Shown here piece after piece: positions 12,301 to 24,300 of a DNA stretch of 64,000 bases (position 1 is the stretch's first letter; every line of letters begins with the position of its first letter). Origin of the DNA: Cervus elaphus (Eukaryota > Chordata > Mammalia > Artiodactyla > Cervidae); the NCBI RefSeq assembly GCF_910594005.1, contig NC_057820.1:6639001-6703000 (forward strand), in the 5' to 3' direction. The notes beneath the pieces are model-generated. The model saw nothing but the letters and a program-made list of their open reading frames with translations. It was not told the origin of the DNA and searched no databases. The position numbers and the translations under genes were made by a program.

Positions 12301-15300
12301 TTTATGTAAGATAATGAATGATACTTTTTTATTATTTTTACTGTGGTTCATTTTCTTCTTCATATCCTGTATTCTTTTGAAGAACTTGCACTGTTCTTTA
12401 GGTAGTCAAAATGTTTTTTCCAAAATTTTTTTGGTACCTGAAACTGGGGTTATTTATTTATTTATTTATTTTTTCCATTTATTTTTATTAGTTGGAGGCT
12501 AATTACTTTACAGTGTTGTAGTGGTTTTTGTCATACATTGACATGAATCAGCCATGGATTTACATGTGTTCCCCATCCCGATCCCCCCTCCCACCTCCCT
12601 CTCCACCTGATCCCTCTGGGTCTTCCCAGTGCACCAGGCCGGAGCACTTGTCTCATGCATCCAGCCTGGGCTGGTGATCTGTTTCACCCTAGATAATATC
12701 TGTTTCGATGCTGTTCTCTCTAAATATCCCACCCTCGCCTTCTCCCACAGAGTCCAAAAGTCTGTTCTATACATATGTGTCTCTTTTTCTGTTTTGCATA
12801 TAGGGTTATCGTTAACCATCTTTCCATATCATTCCATATATATGCGTTAGTATACTGTATTGGTCTTTATCTTTCTGGCTTACTTCACTCTGTATAATAG
12901 GCTCCAGTTTCATCCATCTCATTAGAACTGATTCAAATGAATTCTTTTTAATGGCTGAGTAATATTCCATGGTGTATATGTACCACAGCTTCCTTATCCA
13001 TTTGTCTGCTGATGGGCATCTAGGTTGCTTTCATGTCCTGGCTATTATAAACAGTGCTGTGATGAACATTGGGGTGCACGCGTTTCTTTCAGATCTGGTT
13101 TCCTCGGTGTGTATGCCCAGAGTGGTATTGCTGGGTCATATGGCAGTTCTATTTCCAGTTTTTTAAGAAATCTCCACACTGTTCTCCATAGCGGCTGTAC
13201 TAGTTTGCATTCCCACCAACAGTGTAAGAGGGTCCCTTTTCTCCACACCCTCTCCAGCATTTATTGCTTGTAGACTTTTGGATAGCAGCCATCCTGACTG
13301 GCGTGTAATGGTACCTCATTGTGGTTTTGATTTGCATTTCTCTGATAATGAGTGATGTTGAGCATCTTTTCATGTGTTTGTTAGCCATCTGTATGTCTTC
13401 TTTGGAGAAGTGTCTTGTTTAGTTCTTTGGCCCGTTTTTTGGTTATTTTTAACCTTCCCTCCGTTAATTAGCTTGAGAAGAAAATTACCTTCAACCTTGA
13501 ATCATGTAAAAAATTTCTACCTTCCCTCCCATTTAAACTTTTTTTCCCCCTTTGTCTCTTTTCAGTTGATATCAAAACTGTTAAATGTTAAGTGCTGGCT
13601 AATGAGAACTCGTCCATTAAATTTGCTTTGCATATATAAGGGAGTTTAAGGAGAGCAAAAAGTATTTCATATTTAATAATATAGTGATTCCTTGAGTAGC
13701 CTGATTATAAGTGGTGTATCATCTTCTTAGACTTTTGAATTCATTTTCTAGAAGAGTCTGGAGAGGAATCGATTGCTATCAGCATTGCACAAATGGAGAA
13801 ACGTTTACTCCACGGCTTAATTCATAATGTTCTACCATATGTTGGCACTTCTGTAAAAACTTTAGTATTAGCCTACAGCTCTGCAGTTTCCAGCAAAATG
13901 GTAGGTACAACTTTGCACTAGCTTGGGTGTTAAGAAAAAGTAGCAATGATCTCCATTTGGTTTGCTTATTGCTAAGCTTGAGAAAAATAACTTTACCCAC
14001 GAGTGTGCCTTCCCATAGGTAGGCATACACTGCCCATTTTCTTCTTTTTTCATTTCAGTTCTCATAGTAATCTTTGTACGTAGATATCATTGCTACACAT
14101 TATAGAAAAGGAAACAGAGACCAAGAGAGGTTAAATAATTTACTTAGTTTCACAGGTGTTAAATGACGAAGCCCAGGTTTTTTGTTTTAAAATTTTTTTT
14201 TGCCGCGGCATGTGGGATCTTAGTTCCCTGACCAGGGATTGAACCCAGGCCTCTTGGCTTGGAGGCATGGATTTTTAACCCCTGGACTATCAGGGGAAGT
14301 CGTACATGACTCTTTATAATATGTAAGGCATGGGAAGATGGGCAGATGAGATTAAATCACGGTTTTATAAAAGATGATCTTGTGACATCCTACATCAGAA
14401 TCTTGTTGGGTATTCCTTAAAAACGTAAATTAATAAAACATTTTCTGGGGTTTCATCACAATATATATTTGTAATGCAGAATTGAAGTGATTTTTACATG
14501 CAGAAAAGTTTGAGAAGTCCTGGATATATTGTTCACTAAAAGTTACATCTCTAACCCTAACTAAACGTCTGCAGATCTTCACAGTGATTTTTTTCCCCCT
14601 TTTAGGTTAGGCAGATTTTAGAGCTTTGTCCTAATTTGGAGCATTTGGATCTCACCCAAACTGACATTTCAGATTCTGCGTTTGACAGGTTGGTTATTTT
14701 TGAGTATTTAAATTTGATGATTTCTAACTATGAATTGATAGAATTGTTCTGTAGTTTTTCATTTGCATCATTGCCACTGAATCATACTATCATTTTTTGC
14801 TATCAAATTTTGGTCATGTTATGGCAATAACTTGATGGCACCCTGCAATTCTTCATTCTTGTCTTTAGGTCCCGAAACTTACTTTTGTATCGTCCTGTCA
14901 TCGTTGTAACCTCCTCCCGTGTCTAGGCTCTTGAGCTGTGCTGCAGTGGTGTAGACTGGGGCTGTTCTGAAGACGCTTTCGTTTTCAGTGTGGCTCGCAG
15001 TGCCCTTTGGCAGAGCTCGCTGTTACTCTTCGTACTTATTCTGAAGTTCTGACACTTATTTTCAAGCTGTATTCAGACTTTATTTCCTGGAACGCTGCTA
15101 CTTTCCTCCTCCTCCTGCCTCACCCTGCACTTCCCCACCTAGTGTTTCTGTCAGTACCTGTCTTCCTGTTGCAGAGAGGGCAGTGTGTGCTTCCCTGGCT
15201 AAGGCTGATTCTCTGCTAGTTCCTGGAGCAATTAGTTCCCAGTTACTCCTGTTATCTTTGCATGTTCCCGGCATCTAAAAAAATCCTTGACAATAGATAT

Positions 15301-18300
15301 TCAGTAAATGTTTGATTGATTATATAAGATTTAAACTCTTTCCTGTAGTTTCCATTTATTTACGTATAAATAAATGCTTTTGAAGAATTTAACGATATTC
15401 ACGAATAGTCTTGTTACCTCTTAATTAACAGTTGGTCTTGGCTTGGTTGCTGCCAGAGTCTTCGGCATCTTGATCTATCTGGATGTGAAAAAATCACAGA
15501 TGTGGCTCTAGAGAAGATCTCTAGAGCTCTTGGAATTTTGACAACTCATGAGAGTGGCCTTTTAAAAACTTCTACAAGCAAAGTTACTTCGACTACATGG
15601 AAAAATAAAGACATTACCATGCAGTCCTCCAAGCAGTCTGCCTGTATGCATGATGTAACTAACAAGGATGTTGGAGAAGAAGTAGATAATGAACACCCCT
15701 GGACTAAGCCTATTTCTTCTGACGATTTCACTTCACCTTATGTGTGGATGTTAGATGCTGAAGATTTGGCTGATATTGAAGATGCTGTAGAATGGAGACA
15801 TAGAAATGTTGAAAGTCTTTGTGTAATGGAAACAGCATCCAACTTCAGTTGTTCCTCCTCTGCTTGTTACAGTAAGGACATTGTTGGACTAAGGACTAGT
15901 GTCTGCTGGCAACAGCAGTGTGCTTCTCCGGCCTTTGCGTTTTGTGGTCATTCATACTGTTGTACAGGAACAGTTTTAAGAACTATGTCAGCTCTCCCAG
16001 AGTCTTCCGCTCTGTGTAGAAAAGCACCAAGGACTAGACTGCTTCGGGAAAAAGACTTAATTTACTCTGGGAGTGAAAAATCCGACCAAGAGACTGGGCG
16101 TGTGCTTCTGTTTCTCAGTCTGTCTGGGTGTTACCAGATCACAGACCATGGGCTCAGGTGAGTAATCAGTTGCAGAGTGTTAGGAAACGGACGTGTTCTC
16201 CTCAGTGGAGTGTAAACTTTTGAATTTAAGTCATTCCTTTCAGCTGGTTTGTTTAACTGAAAGAGTTAACCGCTTCTGCTGTATCGCACTGTTGGAATGA
16301 TATAACTTCAGCATGACGTTTCAGTCAGTTCAGTTCGTTTGTGATGAGGAAGAACTTAAAAGTTTAACAAATACTTAGCAAATACCTCCAACACATTTGC
16401 TCAGGTGCTTTAGTGGATGTGAAGCTGAATAAGATAGTTTTTACCCTCTAAGACTTGTAACAGAGAGGGAATACACATCTTCTGTGTATTATGTGTGTAC
16501 ATTCTCTAAGGGATGTTGGATTACAGATTCTCTGAGGCTGAGAGAGAGAGGCCTCTCATCCAGTTGCAGCAAATGATCAGAAAACGTAATGAAAAGAGGA
16601 CCCTGACTTGAGCTTTGAAGAAAGACGAGGGATATTGATGGATGACAGAAGGAGAAGAGACCATTCCAAGCAGTAGCGGTCATTTGAGCCCACAGTAAAG
16701 TGCCTGCCAAGCAGGAGACACGGGTTCGATCCTTGGGTCAGGAAGATCCCCTGGAGAAAGGCATGGCAACGCACTCCGGTATTCTTGCCTGGAGAATCCC
16801 ATGGACAGAGGAGCCTGATGGGCTGCAGTCCATGGGGTCGCAAAGAGTCAGACACGTCTTATTGACTAAACAGCAACAAAAACGCTGTGTATCTGTTGTT
16901 AGGTTATTTTGTTGTTACAGTTGTTCTCAGCATTAATAGTGTGCAGTATTTGTTTGATTATCTGACATGAGCCTTCAGAAATTGATTTCATGTTTTCTCT
17001 TTTACCCTGTCATAAACTTGAATTTTACTCAGGCTCTTTAATAATGGGTGTCAGGCATGTTAAACAGCAAAAATTAATCCAGGATAAAGCCTAATAATCC
17101 CTCTTGTCTTTTAAGTATGGTCTTTAGCAGATTAAGTTGGACTCTGGGGAATATTCAAAGGAGATTTGGTTTTCTGGTTTGGTTGTAGTGAAGGATGTAT
17201 ATTGGGGAATAGTGGGCAATAAGGCTATGACAGAGTTTAAATTCAGGGAAGAATTCATTGGGGGAATGGGGGACACAGGAACTACCTTAGGAACTGCAGT
17301 TTGAGTGCAGCTCAGATTTTAAAAAGTGCGGCTGTTTTAATTAGATTATCTTGGTAATGATTATCTACTATGTGACTTGCCCTCTTCCAACTGATAGGAG
17401 TCCAGAGTAAATGAGACAAAGTCCTTGCTTTCATAGAGTTTACAATTTAATGGTAGAAGTAGGACAAGAAAAGTAGACTATCAGACAGAATAGTCAATCT
17501 TTTAAAATTTAGTAAACCTTTTAAAATCTTTTTTGTGGCCAAACATGGTCTAAGTATTCCTTGTGCACTTGAGAAGAATGAGTATTCTGCTGTTGACTGG
17601 AATGTTCTCTATATGTTTGTTAGGGCTATCGGTTTATTGTGTAGTTCAAGTTCTCTCTTTCACTCTTGGTCTTCTTCCATTGTTCTATCCATTATTGAAA
17701 ATGGGGTATTGAAATCTCCAACTGTTTTTGGAGGGCTGTTTGTTTTTCCCCTTAGTTCTTTCACTTTTGTTTTGTATATTTTGGAGCTCTGTTAAATGTG
17801 TGTTTGTTCATAATTTTTTTAATCTTCTGAGTGGAGTGGTGAGCCTTTTGCTAATATATCATATCCTTTGCTTTTTAAAGGTTACCTTTTTAAAATCGCT
17901 TTCATTTCACAATGTTATAGCTCCCCTGGCTCTCTTTGGTTACTTTGTTTTGGCCACGCTTTGCAGCAGGTTGGACCTAGTTCCCCAACCAGAGATTCAG
18001 CCAGTGTACCCTGCAGTGCAGCCGTGGCATCTTAACCACAGGACTGCCAGGGAAGTCCTCTCTTTCGGTTGCTTTTTGCATGGAAGTCTTTTCTCATGCT
18101 TTCCTTTTTAACCTCTTTGTGTTTTTGCATCAAAAGTGAGGTCTGTAATACAGAGTGTATAGATGGATCCATGTTTTTAAAATTTTTTGATTAAAATTTT
18201 AAAAAATCTGTTTTCTGCTAATTACTACCTTTTGGTAGGAGAATCTGATGGACTCGTATTTAAAGTGATTACTGATGAGGGGGACTTTATGCCATATAGC

Positions 18301-21300
18301 TGTTTCTTTTCCTTATGACTTTCATGCTTTTGTTCCTTATTTTCTCAGTGATGTCCTCTTTTTATGTTTCGTTTGTTGTAGTATACCATTTGATTCCCTT
18401 TCCCCCCATTTTCTTTATTTTTTAAAGTTTTTTTTTTTTTAGTTATCTTAACGGATAAAATTAACACCTTGAAACTTAAAAACAATGTAGTTTGATAATC
18501 AGCTTAGTTTCAATCATGTACAAATACCCTACTCTTGACATCTCTGTCTCATCTCCCTTTATATTGTTATAGGTACAGGTTACATCTTTTTTTTTTTAAA
18601 CCTCACCATGAATCAGCCATAGCATACAAATATCCCCTCCCTTCTGAACCTCCCTCCCGTCTCCCTCCCCACCCCACCCCTCTGGGTGATAACAGAGCCC
18701 CCGTTTGAGTTTCCTGAGCCACACAGCAAATTCCCGTTGGCTCTGTATTTTACATACGGTAATGTAAGTTTCCATGTTACTCTTTCCATACATCTCACCC
18801 TCTCCTCCCTTCTCCCCATGTCTATAAGTCTGTTCTCTATGTCTGTTTCTCCATTGTTGCCCTGTTTATACACAGTACAAAATGAAAGTCGCTCAGTCAT
18901 GTCCAACTCCGACCCCATGGACTATATACAGTCCATGGAATTCTCGAGGCCAGAATACTGGAGTGGGCACCCCTTCCCTTCTCCAGGGGATCTTCCCAAG
19001 CCAGTCTTTTGTATTGCAGGCAGATTCTTTTACCAGCTGAACTACAAAGGGAAGCCCAAGAATACTGGAGTGGGTAGCCTATCCCTTCTCCAGCGGATCT
19101 CCCCGACCCAGGAATTGAACCAGGGTCTCCTGCATTGCAGGAGGATTCTTTACCAACTATCAGGGAAGCTCTTTATACTTTGTGTACCCTTTAACATAGA
19201 TTTATAATGAACGTTTTATGCTTTTATAGGTGCATTTTTAACTAATCACTTTCTGCTTTCAAACGGTATTATACGACTTCACAAAGAATGTAAGAATCTT
19301 CAAAGAGTAAGCTCTTGTTTCCCTCCCCATTCTTTGTGCTGTTTTTGTTATATATTTTATTTCTATATAACTCTATAATAACATTGTTAATATTTTTTCT
19401 TTGAACAATTGTATTTTAGAAAAAAAAATTAACAAATCTTGTTTCACCTTTTTTGGCATTCTTCTTTTGTAAAGTTTCATGTTTCCATTTGGTATTATTT
19501 TTCTTTTCCCTGCCAAGTCCTCTGTAGTTTTTCGCACTGTAAGTCTTTTGACAGTAAAAACTCTATCAACTCTTGTCTGGAGAGCTCCTTATTTCACTTT
19601 GATTTTATAAAGATTTTCACTGTGTATAGAAATCTAGGTTGGTAGTTTTGTTTTAGCGCTTTTAAGATGTTCCATTGTCTTTCAGTTTGCATAATTTATG
19701 AGAATTGTATTCAGTTTTTATCTTCATTCTTCTGTATGTAATGCATGTTTTTTCCTTAAGCTGCCTTAAAAACTTCATTTCTGTTTTGAAAGCAGTTAGC
19801 ACATGGTATGCCTTGGTGTAGATATGGATAGCTTCATCATTATCTTGCTTGGGATATCTTATTGAGATTCTTAGATCTGTTGTTTCTAGCTTTCATGAAA
19901 TTGAAAAACAAGATTCAGCCATGATTTTCTCTCTTCATTATTCTGTAACCCTTGCTTCCTGCTGGGAATTCATATATGTCAGATTTCTTGATGCTGTCCA
20001 TAGGTCACTTGATTGTAATAGTTCCCTGACTGTCATAACAAAGTACCACAAACTGGGTGGTTAAAATGACAGGAATTTATTCCCTCACAGTTCTGGAGAC
20101 TAGAGTTCTATAATCAAGGTGTTGGCCAAACCATGCGCCCTTTGAAAACTTTTAAGGGAGCGTCTTTTCTTAAGTTTTCCTACCTCTTATGTAACTAGGT
20201 GTTGCTTGGGCTGTGGCACAGTAGCCCCGGTCTCTGCCTCGGTGTTCTTCACACGCCGTCCCATTTTTGCGTCTGTGTATTTATGCGTCTTCACATGGCA
20301 TTATCTGTGTGTGTGTGTGTGTGTGGACATCAGTCTTGCTGGATTAAGGCGCACCCTAATGACCTAATCGTAACTTGATTAATTCTGCAAAGGTCATATT
20401 TCCAGCTGGAGTCACGCTTACGATACGAGGGTTAAGGCTTCAACATACTTTGTGAAGACAGAGGAGAAGGGGCACAGTTCAACTCGTAACACTTTGCTTT
20501 TCCTTATTTTTCTTCCTTACTGTTTCTGTTTTTCTCTTGGTGCTTCATTTTGGTTCATCTGGTTGTTCTTCAAGTCCACGAATTGGATTTACAGTGTTTA
20601 GTCACTGCTGACGTCGTTCGGTGTACTTTTTGTTTCAGATACTGTATTTTTTGTGTCTTGAAGTTTCATTTGGTGTACTTGTGTTCGCCCCCATATACCT
20701 ACACACGTACACCTAAATACACAATGTATGTAAATGTATTAAAACATACCAAAATAGTAAAAATACACAAGATATTTTTCTGTTTCATTATGTTTGTATT
20801 TTCTTTTAAATCCTTGAGCATATTTAACATAAAATCTATTTTAAAGTCATTATTAATTTCATCATCTTTATCATTTATTGGTCTGTTTATTGTTTAATTT
20901 GTTTTTTTATTCTTTGTATGTTTAATAGTTTTTGATTGAATACCAGATAATGTGAATTGTACAAAATCAATGAATTCTGGATTTTGTTCTGTTCTTTTAA
21001 AGATTACTGCTCTGAATCACTCCCTGATCTGTATTATCTCCTTAACTTGATATATTTCTAAAATTTTTTTTTCTTATCACATGTATTATTAATACTTTGT
21101 TTAAATGTTTCTGTCTTTGGTTTAGGGCAGAGATTGTATTTTGTATTTTACTGTATAGGCCTGTGCCTGGCATACTTGGACATTGGTGATAAAAAGTAGG
21201 CTACAGTTGTCTTTCTAGAATGCATTTCTTATTACTTGTTTGTACTCCTTTATCTAAGTCTTTCAGTGAGTCTAACTGCCCTTTGATTAAAGTTCACATT

Positions 21301-24300
21301 CTTGGCCCTTGATTGCCCCTGTAGTTTATCTCTTGTTACCTTCTTTAAGTATCTTTTACTTCCTCCCATCTTCACCTTTCACAAATAAAAGACATCAAAT
21401 AGGTAAATATAAACATGACACACACACGAGAACCTTCCTTTCTTTAACTATACTTATCTATTTCCTTTTCCTCCAATATATAGGCATATCTTGTTTTATT
21501 GTACTTTGCTTCATCATGCTTTGCAGATAATTGCATTTCACACAAATTGGAGGTGTGTGGCAACCCTGCATTGAGCAGGTCTGTCAGTGCTATTTTTCTA
21601 ACAGTATTTGCTCACGTCACATCTCTGTGTTACACTTTAATTCTTCAAACTTTCATTATTATTATATTTGTTATGATGGTCTGTGACCAGTGATCTCTCA
21701 TGGTACTATTGTTTTGGGGTGCCACAAACCATATAAGATGGCAGACTTAATTGATTAATGTTGTCTGTGTGTGTTCTGACTGCTTCACCAACTGACTGTT
21801 TCCCTGTCTCTCTCCATCCCGAGAGACAAAAGTATTGAAATTAGGCCAGTAAATAGCCCTATAAGTGACCTCTAATTGTTCAAGCAAAGGGAAGAGTCAC
21901 ACATCTCTCACCTTAAATCAAAAGCTAGAAATGATTAAGCCTAGTTAAGAAGGCATGCCAGAAGTCAAGGCAGGCTGAAAACTAGGTCCTTTGCACCAGT
22001 TAGCCAAGTTGTAAAAGCAAAGGAAAATTTCTTGAAGCAATTAAAAATGCTACTTCATTGAACCAGTGAATGATAAGAAAGCAAAACAACCTTGTTATTG
22101 GTAAGGAGAAAGGTACAGAGGTCTGGATAGAAGGTACTATACTAGCCACTGTATTCTTTGAAGCCAAAGTCTAACTCAGAATAAAACCCTAATCTCCAAC
22201 TCTGTGACGGCTGAGAGAGGTGAGGAAGCTGCAGATGGAAAGTTGGAAGCCAGCAGAGGTTGGATCATGAGGTTTAAGGAAAGAAGCCATAATGTGTTAA
22301 AGTGCAAGGTGTTAGAAATTGCAGCAAATTACTCAGAAGATCTAGCTAAGGTAAACAATGAAAGTAGCTACACTAAACAACAGATGAAACCACCTCATAT
22401 TGAAAGAAGATGCCATCTAGAACTTGCACAGCTACAGAGGCGAAATCAGTGCCTGGCTTCAAAGGACAGCTGACTCTCTTGTTAGGAGTTAATGCAGCTG
22501 ATGATTTCAAGTTGAAGCTAGTGCTTATTTACCATTCTGAAAATCTTAGGGCCCTTAAGAAAGATGCTAAATCTACTCTGCTTGTGCTCTGTAAATTAAG
22601 TGACAAAGCCTGGAAGACAGTGCATCTGTTTACAACGTGAATTATTTAAGCCCACTGTTGAGATCTACTGCTCAGGAAAAAAAAGGTTTCTTTCAAAATA
22701 TTGCTCAGAGACAATGTACCTGGTCACCCAAGAGTGATGGAAGTTTACAGTGAGATTAATGTTGTTTTCATGCCTGCTAACACAGCATCCATTCTGTACC
22801 CTGTGGATCAAGGCAAAACTTCTAGCCCTATTCACCTTTTTGAAGTTGTTGGTTATGCGATGCGCAGTCGGTCACTGTCATGGAAGAGAATTGGGCCCTC
22901 TTTCTGTTGGCCAATGCCGGCTGTAGGCACTGCAGTTTTTGTTGCATCTCATCGATTTGCTGAGCATACTTTAAAGATGTAATGGTTTTGCTGGGATTCC
23001 GAAAGCTGTAGTGGATCAGACAGGCAGCAGACCACCAAACAATGACCATGATCTTTTTTCTGTGCAAGTTTGCCTTTGGGAAGTGCTTTGGGGCTTCTCA
23101 GTCCAACCACTGAGTTGGTTATCGCTGGTTGTTGTATAAAGTCCACTTTTCATTGCGCATCACAATCTGATGAAGAAAAGGTTTGTTATTGTATAGATTA
23201 AGAGAAAAAGACACTTCAGAAGGACAGTTCTTTAGATTTGTGGTCAGCTCATGCTGCTGCTGCTAAGTCACTTCAGTCGTGTCCAACTCTGCAGACCCCA
23301 TAGATGGCAGCCCACCAGGCTCCACCATCCCTAGGATTCTCCAGGCAAGAACACTGGAGTGGGTTGCCATTACCTTCTCCAATGCATGAAAGTGAAAAGT
23401 GAAAGTGAAGTCGCTCAGTCGCATCTGACTGTTCGAGACCCCATGGACTGCTGCCTACCAGGCTCTTCTGTCCATGGGATTTTCCAGGCAAGAGTACTGG
23501 AGTGGGTTGCCATTGCTTTCTCCAGGTCAGCTCAGGAGGGACCCATTTATCAAGCTTTTTCACTTTTCCAATTTGCTGCAAATGCTGAGTGACCGCAGAA
23601 CAGTTGACCTTCTTCAGCAGCGTCATGTGTAGTTGTAAGAGGATCAGCATTGGTGATTGCTCTCGGTTGGTTGTCAACTTCCCATGGCCGTCCTCTGTGC
23701 TCCTTATCATCAGGGCTCTTGTCTCCTTTGCAAAACTTCTTGAACCACCACTATTGTACGTTAATTAGCGTTTCCTGGGCCAAATGTGTTGCTGATGTTG
23801 CGAGTTGTCTCCACTGCTTTATGATATTTTGAACTCAAATAAGAAAATCACTCGAATTTACTTTTTGTCTAACATCATTTCCCTAGTCAAAAAAAAATAC
23901 GGTAAAGAACCCACCTGCCAATGCTGAAGGCTCAAGAGTTGCGGGTTCAGCCCGTGGGTTGGGAACATCCACTGGAGAAAGAAATGGTAACCCGCTTCAG
24001 TATTCTTGTGTGCAGAATTCTCCAGACAGGAGCCTGACAGGCTGTGGTCCATATGGTTGCAAAGAGTCGGATACGACTGAAGTGACTTAACATGCACACA
24101 ATAAGTCATTAGCAAAAAGACAAAGCAAGAAATGTGCATTGAAATGATGTATAAGTTAACCACCTTTATTTAAGAAAGTATTCCATTGTCAAATGGCAGA
24201 TTTCAACAATGCAAAATCTGCAGGTACTTTTGCAGCAGCCTGTTGCTGTTCCTTCACCCAGTCACGGCCGACTTTTTGTGCCCCATGGACTGCCAGCACC

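Larger units (their letters stand above)
9791..13751 (+). other. FBXL5: FBXL5 intron 6
   Basis: A 4.0-kb intron with a dimeric Bov-tA-like SINE on the - strand (about 11085-11400) and a 1-kb 5'-truncated L1 on the - strand (about 12447-13455). The rest is unassigned A/T-rich DNA. Confidence 0.8.
13901..14605 (+). other. FBXL5: FBXL5 intron 7
   Basis: A 0.7-kb intron with a MIR-like fragment (about 14080-14178) abutted by a CHR-type SINE on the - strand (about 14190-14303). Confidence 0.75.

Noticed and set aside
15007..15219. 70-residue reading frame in FBXL5 intron 8
   Set aside because: Hydrophobic text without a recognised domain, and the flanking exons splice in phase without it.
18686..19207. 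173-residue open reading frame on the + strand
   Set aside because: It runs across an L1 3' UTR and a reversed dimeric SINE; the reading has no independent protein character.
22204..22982. Transposase-like frames as a domesticated gene
   Set aside because: The Tigger1 frames carry shifts and stops, are interrupted by a mariner, and lack the C-terminal catalytic part; nothing suggests retained function.
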